Source of the DNA: Nocardioidaceae bacterium SCSIO 66511
GTDB taxonomy: Bacteria > Actinomycetota > Actinomycetes > Propionibacteriales > Nocardioidaceae
Length of the DNA stretch: 64,000 nucleotides
Direction of reading: 5' to 3'
Assembly: GCA_023100825.1 (NCBI GenBank)
Contig: CP095846.1
Location: 930,001 to 994,000, forward strand
Below the pieces are notes generated by a model that was not told the DNA's origin, searched no databases, and saw nothing but the letters and a program-made list of their open reading frames with translations. Position numbers and translations under genes: made by a program. Below are positions 53,311 to 61,868 of the stretch, in pieces; position 1 is the stretch's first letter; each line of letters starts with the position of its first letter.

Positions 53311-54079
53311 GAACGCATCACCGCGGATCGTCTTCGAAGACGTACTGAAGAAGTTCGGTAAGAACACCGTTCTGAACGACCTCAACTTCTCGGTGGAGAA
53401 GGGCGAGCGGGTCACGTTGATCGGGCCGAGCGGGTCCGGTAAGACCACCATCCTTCGGTTGCTGATGACGCTGGAGGAACTCACCGACGGCTACATCTAC
53501 ATCGACGGTGACCCGCTCACGCACGCCAACCGCGACGGCAAACGGACGAAGCTTCGTCCGAAGGAGATCAGCCAGATCCGCCGCCGGATCGGCATGGTCT
53601 TCCAGCAGTTCAACCTGTTCCCGAACATGTCGGTCATCGACAACGTGATCGAGGCCCCGGTGCACGTGCTGGGGATGAACAAGGACGAAGCGCGTGAGAA
53701 GGGCGAGACGCTGCTGAAGCAGGTCGGTCTCGGCGACAAGACGGGTGCGCATCCGACGCAGCTCTCGGGCGGCCAGCAACAGCGGGTGGCGATCGCCCGT
53801 GCCCTGGCCATGGAGCCGGAGATCCTGTTGCTCGACGAGGTCACCTCGGCGCTCGACCCGGAGCTGGTCAAGGATGTTCTCGGAGTGCTGCGCGATCTCG
53901 CGGAGACGACCGACATCACGATGCTGATCGTCACGCATGAGATGCAGTTCGCGCGCGACGTCTCGCACCGGGTGCTGATGTTCGACCAGGGCCACATCAT
54001 CGAAGAGGCCGATCCGGACGTCATGTTCACCGATCCGAAGCAGCGGCGTACGCGGGAGTTCCTGGAGGCGATCCTCTAA
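53300..54079 (+). CDS. ABC importer ATPase, EhuA-like (1)
   Basis: A 259-residue polar-amino-acid-type ATPase. Walker A is GPSGSGKTT, the Q-loop lies in GMVFQQFNLFPNMSV, the signature is LSGGQQQRVAIARALAM, Walker B is ILLLDEVTSALDPE and the switch His is in VTHEMQFARD. TTG 53300 is the likely start, overlapping the permease gene by 11 nt. It powers the first importer. Confidence 0.9.
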   Translation: MPTENASPRIVFEDVLKKFGKNTVLNDLNFSVEKGERVTLIGPSGSGKTTILRLLMTLEELTDGYIYIDGDPLTHANRDGKRTKLRPKEISQIRRRIGMVFQQFNLFPNMSVIDNVIEAPVHVLGMNKDEAREKGETLLKQVGLGDKTGAHPTQLSGGQQQRVAIARALAMEPEILLLDEVTSALDPELVKDVLGVLRDLAETTDITMLIVTHEMQFARDVSHRVLMFDQGHIIEEADPDVMFTDPKQRRTREFLEAIL

Positions 54080-54107
54080 GGGGGCCGACTCGCTTCTCAG
54101 ATGCTGT

Positions 54108-54145
54108 GCAGATTGTTGACAATCTGCGTGGGTCATCGCTAGGTT
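54108..54145 (+). promoter_or_regulatory. Candidate GntR operator, site 4, overlapping promoter of second ABC importer
   Basis: 54108-54127 is a near-perfect 20-bp dyad around GATTGTTGACAATC. It contains TTGACA (54116-54121) with TAGGTT (54140-54145) 18 bp downstream. This is the longest of the five sites and lies between the two importer operons, so each importer has its own control point. Confidence 0.82.
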
Positions 54146-54231
54146 TCCGGAACGGTCAGCCTGCGCACATCAAAGACGCTGTGCGCGCTGGCCGTTCCTT
54201 CGCACTTTTGTCGCGATGATTGGACAGCGTC

Positions 54232-55119
54232 ATGTCCCACGACCCATCCAGGCGGCGGCTGCTGCGCGGAATCGGCGCGGCCGCCGTCGGTGTTCCGCTG
54301 CTGGGCTGGTCGACCGGCTGTACGTTCACCGAACCCGGCACCGGCGCCCCGAAGGGCAGTGTGCTCGACCGCGGCCGCGACCAAGGCTCGCTCAAGGTGG
54401 CGATCTTCAACGAGCCTCCGTACACCAAGCTCGAAGTCGACGGCACCGTCACCGGCGCCGAGCCGGATGTGCTCCGTGCGGTGCTCGAACGCCTCGGCAT
54501 CGACGACATCGAGGGCGTACGCATCGAGTACGACGCGATGATCCCGGCGCTGAAGTCCGGACAGGTCGACGTGATCGCCGCCGGCCTGTTCATGAAGCAG
54601 TCCCGCTGCTCCGAGGTCGCCTACACCGAGCCGGTCATCGTGTCGACGGAGTCGTTCGCCGTACCGCCGGGCAACCCACAGAACGTCACCACGATCCAGG
54701 ATGTGCTCGACACGCCGAAGCTGAAGGTCGCAGTGCTGCCCGGCGGGTTCGAGGAGGGCATCCTGATGGCCGCCAACGTGCCGGAGAAGCAACGCGTGAT
54801 CGTGCGCGACAACGTGACGGGTGTTGAGGCCCTGGAGGCGGGCCGGGCGAATGCGTTCCTGCTGCCGACCCTGTCGCTGCAAGGGCTCGCCAAGGAGAAC
54901 GACACCTTCGAGGTGACCGACCCGATCGAGGACGCACCGGCCACCGGCTCCGGTGCCGCGTTCGAGCAGTCACAGACCGACGACGTCGTCGAGTACAACA
55001 AGGAGCTCGCAAAGTTCAAGCAGAGCAGCGACTTCGACGATCTGATGGACAAATGGGGCTTCGACGCCGAGGCGGCTCGAAACGCCACCACCGAAGAACT
55101 CTGCAAGGCTGACGGGTGA
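54232..55119 (+). CDS. Substrate-binding lipoprotein of amino-acid-type ABC importer, EhuB-like (2)
   Basis: ATG 54232 gives 295 residues. The signal is twin-arginine plus lipobox (SRRRLLRGIGAAAVG, then LGWSTGC), so the protein is likely exported folded by Tat and lipidated. The mature SBP_bac_3 domain includes KVAIFNEPPYTKLEVDGTVT, IAAGLFMKQSRCSEVAYTEP and VPPGNPQNVTTIQDVLD, again EhuB-like but clearly different from the first copy. It may take a related solute, for example one protein for ectoine and the other for 5-hydroxyectoine; this is inference. Confidence 0.82.
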   Translation: MSHDPSRRRLLRGIGAAAVGVPLLGWSTGCTFTEPGTGAPKGSVLDRGRDQGSLKVAIFNEPPYTKLEVDGTVTGAEPDVLRAVLERLGIDDIEGVRIEYDAMIPALKSGQVDVIAAGLFMKQSRCSEVAYTEPVIVSTESFAVPPGNPQNVTTIQDVLDTPKLKVAVLPGGFEEGILMAANVPEKQRVIVRDNVTGVEALEAGRANAFLLPTLSLQGLAKENDTFEVTDPIEDAPATGSGAAFEQSQTDDVVEYNKELAKFKQSSDFDDLMDKWGFDAEAARNATTEELCKADG

Positions 55120-55125
55120 TCGCGG

Positions 55126-55815
55126 ATGTCTGAGGTTCTCGAATATCAAAGCCTGCTGTGGGAAGGTCTACGGATCACGGCCGTCGCAGCCGTCTTCGGC
55201 ATCCTGCTCACGATCGTGGTGGCGTTCGTGGTCGGCATGATGCGGCTGTCGCGGAGTCCCTGGCTGCGCGGACCTTCGTACGTCTTCGTCGAGTTCTTCC
55301 GCGGTACGTCGATCCTCGTCCAGCTCGCCTGGGTGGTGTACGCGCTGCCGTTCCTCGGTGTGCGATTCACCGACAACCTGGTCGCGGGCATCGTCGTGCT
55401 CGGTTTGAACGAGGGTGCGTACGCATCGGAGGTCGTACGCGGGGCGATCGCCTCCCGGCCACGTGGGCAGACCGAGGCCGGCATCGCGCTCGGCCTGACT
55501 CCTGCACAGCGGATGCGCAGAATCCTTGTGCCACAGTCGATTCCGGTGATGCTGCCGTCGTTCGGCAACGTCGCGGTCGACCTGTTGAAGGCGACGCCGT
55601 TGCTCTACTTCATCGGCATCACCGACTTCACCGCCAACGGCATGTCCATTCGTACCGAGACGCAGCAGACGACGGCGATCTTCATCGGCATGCTGATCGT
55701 GTACTTCATCCTGTCGTTGCTGCTCGCGGCGTTCACCCGCTGGATGGAGAACAGGTTCGCGCTGGAACGACGACGTAGCCCGCTGTTGCGCCCACTGGTC
55801 GGGAGCGCCTCATGA
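55126..55815 (+). CDS. ABC importer permease, EhuC-like (2)
   Basis: A 229-residue permease starting at ATG 55126, 6 nt after the binding-protein gene. The coupling motif is EVVRGAIASRPRGQTEAGIA, less standard than in the first importer (PRGQTEAG instead of PKGQWEAA). The stop overlaps the next gene by 4 nt. Confidence 0.87.
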   Translation: MSEVLEYQSLLWEGLRITAVAAVFGILLTIVVAFVVGMMRLSRSPWLRGPSYVFVEFFRGTSILVQLAWVVYALPFLGVRFTDNLVAGIVVLGLNEGAYASEVVRGAIASRPRGQTEAGIALGLTPAQRMRRILVPQSIPVMLPSFGNVAVDLLKATPLLYFIGITDFTANGMSIRTETQQTTAIFIGMLIVYFILSLLLAAFTRWMENRFALERRRSPLLRPLVGSAS

Positions 55816-56495
55816 CCAATGACACGACTCTCGCCGCCGACATCTGGGACAACGGCTTCGCCGTCGACATCTTCCCCAAGCTGCTCGATGCGTTCTGGCT
55901 GACACTTCGGCTCACCGCCGGAGGCATGACCATCGCGTTGGTGCTCGGGCTGATCGTCGCGGTGATCCGTTACCCGCGGATTCCCGTGCTGTCACAGGTG
56001 TTCGACTTCTACGTGCTGTTCATTCGCGGCACACCGTTGCTGGTGCAGATCTTCGCGGTGTACTTCATCCTGCCCGACTACGGCATCACGCTGTCCTTGT
56101 TCGTCACGGGTGTGCTCGTGCTGGGCGTGAACTACAGCGCGTACACCGCGGAGGTCTATCGGTCGGGTATCGAATCTCTGCCGAAGGGCCAGTGGGAGGC
56201 GTCGACCGCACTGAACCTGCCACGAGCGCGGATTTGGACCAAGATCGTGCTGCCGCAGTCGATTCCGCCGACCATCCCGGTGCTCGGCAACTACCTGATC
56301 CAGATGTTCAAGGACACCGCATTGCTGTACGCGATCGGCGCCTTGGAACTGCTGACCCAGGCACGTGCGATCGGGCAGAGCGAGGGTCGGTTCCTCGAGC
56401 CGCTCACCATCGCCGGTCTGATGTACCTGGTGGTCAGCTACATCGCCGCCGTCAGCGTCAGGCGATTGGAACGTCACTATGCACCCGCCGTCTGA
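55812..56495 (+). CDS. ABC importer permease, EhuD-like (2)
   Basis: A 227-residue permease, ATG overlapping the previous stop (ATGA). The coupling motif EVYRSGIESLPKGQWEASTA is canonical. Helical content and length match the HisM/EhuD class. A 36-nt gap with AGGAAGAG leads to the ATPase gene. Confidence 0.87.
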   Translation: MTNDTTLAADIWDNGFAVDIFPKLLDAFWLTLRLTAGGMTIALVLGLIVAVIRYPRIPVLSQVFDFYVLFIRGTPLLVQIFAVYFILPDYGITLSLFVTGVLVLGVNYSAYTAEVYRSGIESLPKGQWEASTALNLPRARIWTKIVLPQSIPPTIPVLGNYLIQMFKDTALLYAIGALELLTQARAIGQSEGRFLEPLTIAGLMYLVVSYIAAVSVRRLERHYAPAV

Positions 56496-56531
56496 CCCGA
56501 CCGTCTTCGTACGTACCGATAGGAAGAGCCG

Positions 56532-57287
56532 ATGATCACCTTCGAGAACGTCAGCAAGAGCTGGGGCGACAACCACGTGCTTCGATCGCTCAACTTCGAG
56601 GTCGAACGCGGCGAGAAGGTCTCGATCATCGGGCCGTCCGGATCGGGTAAGACGACGATCCTGCGCGTGCTGATGACCCTGGAGACACCCGACGACGGGG
56701 TCGTCACCATCGACGGCGAGACGCTGTGGGACGCGAGGGACGGTAAGAAGCCCAAGGAGACCAAGCAGATGCGCGCGGTGCGCAGCAAGGTCGGGATGGT
56801 CTTCCAGTCGTTCAACCTGTTCCCGCACATGACGGCGTTCGAGAACCTCATCGAGGCGCCGATCCGCGTACTCGGCATGAGCAAGGCCGAGGCCGGTGAG
56901 CGTGCGCTCGATCTGCTGGACCAGGTGGGACTACGCGATCATGCCGACCACAAACCACCGAAGCTCTCCGGCGGTCAGCAGCAGCGGGTCGCGATCGCGC
57001 GGGCGATGGCGATGCGGCCCTCGATCCTGCTCTTCGACGAGCCGACATCGGCGCTCGACCCGGAGCTGATCGGCGATGTGCTGGCGGTGATCCGCGATCT
57101 TGCCAACGACACCGATATGACGATGCTGATGGTCACCCACGAGATGCGCTTCGCGGAGGAGATCTCCGACCGGGTGGTGATGTTCGACTCCGGTGCGACG
57201 GTCGAGACCGGGCCGCCAGAGCAGGTGCTGAAGAATCCGACGCACGAGCGCACGCAGCGCTTCCTGCACGCCGTACTCGACCACTGA
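56532..57287 (+). CDS. ABC importer ATPase, EhuA-like (2)
   Basis: A 251-residue ATPase with Walker A GPSGSGKTT, Q-loop MVFQSFNLFPHMTA, signature LSGGQQQRVAIARAMAM, Walker B ILLFDEPTSALDPE and VTHEMRFAEE. It completes the second importer. It converges with the deacylase gene across only 18 nt, with no separate hairpin seen. Confidence 0.9.
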   Translation: MITFENVSKSWGDNHVLRSLNFEVERGEKVSIIGPSGSGKTTILRVLMTLETPDDGVVTIDGETLWDARDGKKPKETKQMRAVRSKVGMVFQSFNLFPHMTAFENLIEAPIRVLGMSKAEAGERALDLLDQVGLRDHADHKPPKLSGGQQQRVAIARAMAMRPSILLFDEPTSALDPELIGDVLAVIRDLANDTDMTMLMVTHEMRFAEEISDRVVMFDSGATVETGPPEQVLKNPTHERTQRFLHAVLDH

Positions 57288-57305
57288 CGGCCCGGCCCGG
57301 ATCTG

Positions 57306-58499
57306 CTAACGCAGCAGGCGCATAGCCGCCAGGGCGTACGTGCGGGCGGCGACCACGAGCTCGTCGACGCCGACCGATTCATCCGGCTGGTGTGCTTGGC
57401 TTCCGACCGAGCCCGGGCCGAGTACGACGACCGGCATACCGTACGTACGCGCGATGAAGCCGCCGTCGCACGCCGCGCTCCAGCCCGCGAGCGGAAGACC
57501 GGGGCCGCCCGCCGCGCGGAGTGCACCGTCGGTCGCGCTCACGAACGCGTGGTCGGCCGGTGTCTCGAAGCCCGGCATCTCCATGGTCATGTCGATCTCG
57601 ACGCTGAGGCCGCGGGCCTCCAACTCGAGCGCCGCAATGCGCTTACGCGTCTCGGCAAGCACCGGCGCACCGTCCTCGGTCGGCAGCAGCCGCCGGTCGA
57701 CCATCAGGTTGCACTCGGCCGGCACCGTTGACGTACCGAGTCCGCCGTCGATCTGTCCGACGTTCCAGGTCGGCGGACCGACCAGCGGATGTGCGTCGGC
57801 GGCAGCCATCTCGACGTGCCAGCGCTCGAGCTCGCCGACGATCGTCGCAGCGCCGTTGATCGCGTTCACGCCGTCGGCCGGGTTGCCCGAATGCGCAGCC
57901 TTGCCCGTCACCCGGATCGCGATGTACGAGTCGCCGCGCGCCGCGATGATGGGCTGCAGATCGGTCGGCTCGGCCACGATGCAACCGCCGAAGCCGGAGC
58001 CTCCCGCACGCTCGATGTAGTGCCGAATGCCCTTGCCCGTCTCCTCTTCGTCCATCACGGCGGCGAGCTCGACGGGGCCGGCCAGCGATACGCCCGCCGT
58101 ACGAAGGGCGGACATCGCCACGACCGACGCCGCAAGTCCGCCCTTCATATCGGTTGACCCGCGCCCGTACAGCCGACCGTCGCTGACATCGCCGCCGATC
58201 GGATCGCGCGTCCAGCCGTCGCCGATGGGTACGACGTCGGTGTGGCCGAGCAGAATGAGCCCAGGTGCCGAACCACCAGCCAGCGTTGCGGAAACGTTGG
58301 GCCGGTCGGGCTCCACATCGTCGAGCTCGACGTCCAACCCACGCGCCCGGCACGCATCGGCGAGTACGCGTGCGGTCTCGGACTCGCCTCCGGGCGGGTT
58401 CTCGCCCGGTGCACGCACGAGCGCTCCGGTGAGCGTGACGACGTCGTCGGCCGAGATCAGGTCGAGGACCTCGCGCTCGGCGGCGGTCAGCTCGCTCAT
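57306..58499 (-). CDS. M20 family metallodeacylase (ArgE/DapE-like)
   Basis: A 397-residue zinc hydrolase. Metal and catalytic motifs are LLGHTDVVPIGDGW, GRGSTDMKGGLAAS and MDEEETGKG; the dimerisation domain (TGKAAHSGNPADGVNAI) is present. Family members remove acyl groups from N-acylated amino acids. In ectoine breakdown the ring-opened N-acetyl-diaminobutyrate is normally deacetylated by an M14-type enzyme (DoeB/EutE); this M20 protein occupies that position in the operon, so I infer a functional replacement. ATG overlaps the aminotransferase stop by 4 nt. Confidence 0.84.
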   Translation of the reverse strand: MSELTAAEREVLDLISADDVVTLTGALVRAPGENPPGGESETARVLADACRARGLDVELDDVEPDRPNVSATLAGGSAPGLILLGHTDVVPIGDGWTRDPIGGDVSDGRLYGRGSTDMKGGLAASVVAMSALRTAGVSLAGPVELAAVMDEEETGKGIRHYIERAGGSGFGGCIVAEPTDLQPIIAARGDSYIAIRVTGKAAHSGNPADGVNAINGAATIVGELERWHVEMAAADAHPLVGPPTWNVGQIDGGLGTSTVPAECNLMVDRRLLPTEDGAPVLAETRKRIAALELEARGLSVEIDMTMEMPGFETPADHAFVSATDGALRAAGGPGLPLAGWSAACDGGFIARTYGMPVVVLGPGSVGSQAHQPDESVGVDELVVAARTYALAAMRLLR

Positions 58500-59704
58500 G
58501 CGGCGACGTGCTTGTCGATCGCGGCGCGAAGCCGGCGTACGCCCTCATGCGTACGCTCGGCGTCGGTGGTCGCGAAGCAGAGGCGCAACGCATCGGAGAA
58601 GTGACCCTCCGGCGAGAAGGCCGGACCCGGGATGTACGCGACGCCTTCGGCGAGAGCGGTCTCGAACAACGCCTGGGTGTCGACGCCGTTGGTCAGCGTG
58701 ACCCACAGGAAGAAGCCGCCCTCGGGGTCGGTCCAGCGCGCGATGTCGCCGAGATGCTGGGTCAGTGCGTCCTGCATCGCGTGCTTGCGCTTGCGGTACT
58801 GCTCGCGCTGGGTTTCCAGATGCTTGTCCAGATGGCCGCCTTCGAGGAAGCCGGTGACGAGGCGCTGCGCGGGCAGGTTCGTGCAGGTGTCCATCGCCTG
58901 CTTCGCGTTGATCAGCAGCGACTGCAGCTCGGGGGCGGCGTCGACCCAGCCGACGCGCAGCCCCGGCGCGATGATCTTCGAGAACGTACGTACGGAGAAG
59001 ACCAGCGGGTCGCCCTCGCCGATCTCGCGCAGGGTCGGTAGGTCCTCGCCCTCGAAACGCAGCATGCCGTACGGATCGTCGTCGATCACGACGGAACCCC
59101 ACTCACGCGCGAGCGCGAGGAGCGAGCGGCGGCGTTCCAGCGACATGGTCGAACCGGACGGGTTTTGGAACGTCGGCACCGTGTAGATCGCCTTGGGCGT
59201 ACGCCCCGCACGCTCAGCGATCCCCGGCAGCGCCTCGACGACCATGCCGTCGTCGTCGACCGGCACCTCGGCCAGCTTCGCGCCGTACGACATCGCGGTC
59301 GCGCTGCCGTTGGTGTACGTCGGGCCCTCGACCACCACGAGGTCGTCGGGGTCGACGAACGCCTTGCAGGCCAGGTCGAGACCCTGCATGCCGCCGGCGG
59401 TGATCGTCAGCCGATCGGCGGTCGTCGCGTCACTCGTACCCTGCAGCGTCGACAGGAGTGCTTCACGCAGTGGCGGATCGCCCTCGGTGGCGCCGTAGCC
59501 GTAGGCGTCCGCGGCGTCGGGGCTCAACGCCGACTCGGCGATCCCCGCGAGGATCTGCGACGGAACGGCGTCGTCGGCTGGGCTGCCCATGGCGAACCGC
59601 ACGATGTCGTGGGACTGCTGCTGCAGCAACGACGTGCTGGAGTCGATGACCGATCCCACGAGCTGGTCGGCGCGGGCGGCGAGTGGGAGGTTCGATGAGG
59701 TCAT
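58496..59704 (-). CDS. Class I/II PLP aminotransferase (2-aminoadipate/MocR-catalytic-domain type)
   Basis: A 402-residue fold-type I aminotransferase with the PLP lysine in VRTFSKIIAPGLRVGW and substrate-arm residues in YGYGATEGDPPLREALL and PTFQNPSGSTMSLERRR. It resembles the aminotransferase half of MocR regulators but has no N-terminal winged helix, so it is an enzyme and not EnuR, the MocR regulator of proteobacterial ectoine clusters. A role in amino transfer from the diamino intermediate is plausible. It starts 5 nt after the ectoine-hydrolase-like gene. Confidence 0.85.
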   Translation of the reverse strand: MTSSNLPLAARADQLVGSVIDSSTSLLQQQSHDIVRFAMGSPADDAVPSQILAGIAESALSPDAADAYGYGATEGDPPLREALLSTLQGTSDATTADRLTITAGGMQGLDLACKAFVDPDDLVVVEGPTYTNGSATAMSYGAKLAEVPVDDDGMVVEALPGIAERAGRTPKAIYTVPTFQNPSGSTMSLERRRSLLALAREWGSVVIDDDPYGMLRFEGEDLPTLREIGEGDPLVFSVRTFSKIIAPGLRVGWVDAAPELQSLLINAKQAMDTCTNLPAQRLVTGFLEGGHLDKHLETQREQYRKRKHAMQDALTQHLGDIARWTDPEGGFFLWVTLTNGVDTQALFETALAEGVAYIPGPAFSPEGHFSDALRLCFATTDAERTHEGVRRLRAAIDKHVAA

Positions 59705-59708
59705 GCGA

Positions 59709-60950
59709 TCACTTCCTTACAGTGAGCTCGTGCGGTAGGTCGGTCAGGTGCTCGACGCCGTCAGGGGAGACGACGATCGGTTCGGACAGCTCATAGCCCC
59801 AACCGTCCATCCAGATACCCAGGATGACGTGGAACGCCATGCCGGCTTCGAGGACGGTCGGATCGGCTGCGCGCAGGCTGACCGTACGCTCGCCCCAGTC
59901 GGGGGGATAACCGATGCCGATCGAATAGCCGATGCGTGACTCCTTCACGAGTCCCTGCCGGCTCAGGATGTCGTTGACGGTCGCGTGTACGTCCGAGACG
60001 ATCGCGCCCGGTTTGATCGCCTCGAGGCCGGCGGCGAGTGCTTCGTCGACCGTCTTCGCGGTGTCGGTGAGCAGCGGCGGCGGGTCGCCGAGATGGATGG
60101 TCCGCGCGAGCGGCGCATGGTAGCGACCGAACGCTCCCGCGAGCTCGATGGTCGTGGCCTCACCTGCGATGAACGGCTGCTCGCTCCACGTCAGGTGCGG
60201 CGTACCTGCGGCAGCGCCGGTCGGCAGCATCGGCGGGATGGCCGGGTAGTCGCCGCCGTGCTCGGCAGTGCCCTTCGCCTGCGCAGCGACGATGTCACCG
60301 GCCACATCGCATTGGCGCCGGCCAGGCCACACCGACTCCAACGCCGCCTGCATCGTCGCCTCGGCGATCTGACCGGCGATCCGCAGTTGGGCGACCTCGT
60401 GGTCGGACTTGACCAGACGTACCCAGTTGACCAGCTCGGCGCTGTCGACGACCTTGGCGCCGTCCAAACCTGCGACGAGGTCGACGTACGCGCGCGCGGA
60501 GAAGAAATGCGAGTCGCATTCGGCGCCGACGACGGCGTCGGGGCCGGCGGGGAGGATCCCGCGTTCGCGAGCTGCCTCGGTGATCCATCCGAACGGGTGG
60601 ATGTCCGGGCGGTGTACGAGGGTCTCGGGGTACCCGACGATCTGCTCATCGGGCAGGTTGCAGGTGTGGCGTGCGCCCGCGGCGTCCATCGCGCGAGCGA
60701 ACAGCGTCGGCGGTCCGTCGGCCGGCAGGATCAGGCACTGCGGCGTGTAGAAGGACCAGGCGTTGTACCCGGTCAGATAGAACAGGTTCGCCGGGTCTGT
60801 GACGACCAACGCCGACAGCGACCTCGTTCGCATCGATGTGCGTACGCGGCGTAGCCGGTGCGCGTACTCGTCGTCGCTGGCCATGCTGGCCATCTCGGTG
60901 GAGCGTGTCATCGCGTCCTCGCTGTCGGCCATCTCCGGTGAGCGTGTCAT
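59709..60950 (-). CDS. doeA: M24 family ectoine-hydrolase-like protein (DoeA/EutD)
   Basis: ATG 60950 has GGGAGGA upstream (413 residues); a second ATG at 60911 gives 400, nearer the usual DoeA length. As I recall the family, DoeA hallmarks are abundant: FYLTGYNAWSFYTPQCLIL, RAMDAAGARHTC, GGDYPAIPPMLPTG, PHLTWSEQPF, FGRYHAPLARTIHLGDPP and IGIGYPPDWGERTVSLR. These enzymes open the ectoine ring to N-acetyl-diaminobutyrate. The peptidase metal Asp pair is absent, as in creatinase/DoeA relatives. The N-terminus holds a 39-nt near-repeat (MTRSxEMA twice), duplicating the start region. Confidence 0.82.
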   Translation of the reverse strand: MTRSPEMADSEDAMTRSTEMASMASDDEYAHRLRRVRTSMRTRSLSALVVTDPANLFYLTGYNAWSFYTPQCLILPADGPPTLFARAMDAAGARHTCNLPDEQIVGYPETLVHRPDIHPFGWITEAARERGILPAGPDAVVGAECDSHFFSARAYVDLVAGLDGAKVVDSAELVNWVRLVKSDHEVAQLRIAGQIAEATMQAALESVWPGRRQCDVAGDIVAAQAKGTAEHGGDYPAIPPMLPTGAAAGTPHLTWSEQPFIAGEATTIELAGAFGRYHAPLARTIHLGDPPPLLTDTAKTVDEALAAGLEAIKPGAIVSDVHATVNDILSRQGLVKESRIGYSIGIGYPPDWGERTVSLRAADPTVLEAGMAFHVILGIWMDGWGYELSEPIVVSPDGVEHLTDLPHELTVRK

Positions 60951-61026
60951 CGGGTCCTCCCTTCGGTTGTGTGAATACGTCAATGCGGCCGGCGGAGTGT
61001 TCCGCGGCCGAGATCGGTGGATGCGT

Positions 61027-61803
61027 TCAGCCGTCCAGCAGCGCCTGGCCCTGGCCGATTGCATGCTTGTTGATTGCACGGAGCGCGGCCCACATCGTCG
61101 CCTGGTTGGCGGTGACGATCGGCTTACCGAGCTCGCGCTCGAGCGGCGCGATCACGTCGTACGTCGGGAGGTTCGTGCACGAGACGACGATCGCGTCGGC
61201 GTCGGGTCGGTCTGCCTGTCGGATGAGTCGGGTCGTACGCGCGTACCCCACCTCCCAGATCTTCTCGTGCAGGCCGAGACACGCCTTGCCGACGACTTCG
61301 GCGCCGGCCTCCTCGAGGTACTCGTCGAGCAGCGCGGTCATCGGCTCGTCGTACGGCGTCGCGATCGAGACCCGCTTGGCGCCGAGGTGCTCGATCGCGT
61401 TGAGCACGGCGCCCGAGGTGGTGAGTGCCCGCTGCGCACCGGCCGCCTCCATCGAGGAGACCAGGCTGTTCTCGCCGAGGATGCCGTTGGCGAAGCTGCC
61501 CGACGTGCAGCCGTACGCGACGACGGACAGTTCGATCGTCGAGATATCGGCAACGCACTGCGCGATCGCCGTCGGGTCACCGATCAGCATCGCCATCTCG
61601 ACGGTGACCGGAAGGGGTACGAAGGCCTCGCGGGTGAAGTGCAGCGTCACGCCCTTCGGCGTCCACCGCCACATCTCGCCGTCGAGGGCCATGTCATGGG
61701 GCACGATGATGCCGATCCGCAAGGGCATCGATGGTCCGACGAGGTCGGCGACCTCGACGGGAACGTCCGCGGCTTCGGTGCCGGTCGGAATCGAGGTCGT
61801 CAT
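61027..61803 (-). CDS. eutA: EutA-like maleate isomerase/racemase superfamily protein, two-Cys form
   Basis: ATG 61803 gives 258 residues. Both catalytic cysteines are present: AYGCTSGSFANGIL and VVSCTNLPTYDVIAPLE, the latter typical of the maleate isomerase/EutA group. EutA occurs in ectoine/5-hydroxyectoine utilisation clusters, where its role is thought to involve isomer or racemate handling. It heads the minus-strand operon eutA - doeA - aminotransferase - M20, with operator site 5 in the divergent promoter. The gene name is by family and context; activity is not shown. Confidence 0.78.
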   Translation of the reverse strand: MTTSIPTGTEAADVPVEVADLVGPSMPLRIGIIVPHDMALDGEMWRWTPKGVTLHFTREAFVPLPVTVEMAMLIGDPTAIAQCVADISTIELSVVAYGCTSGSFANGILGENSLVSSMEAAGAQRALTTSGAVLNAIEHLGAKRVSIATPYDEPMTALLDEYLEEAGAEVVGKACLGLHEKIWEVGYARTTRLIRQADRPDADAIVVSCTNLPTYDVIAPLERELGKPIVTANQATMWAALRAINKHAIGQGQALLDG

Positions 61804-61827
61804 GCGGAAATGATGCACCAGAAACGT

Positions 61828-61862
61828 GATTGTTGACAATCCTACTGAGGGGTTCCTACGCT
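61828..61862. promoter_or_regulatory. Candidate GntR operator, site 5, overlapping promoter; leaderless start
   Basis: GATTGTTGACAATC (61828-61841) includes TTGACA (61833-61838); TACGCT (61857-61862) lies 18 bp downstream. The predicted transcription start is at or within 1-2 nt of the GTG at 61869, so the dehydrogenase mRNA would be leaderless. It also lies in the divergent eutA promoter region, 25 nt from that start. Confidence 0.78.
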
Positions 61863-61868
61863 CCCATC

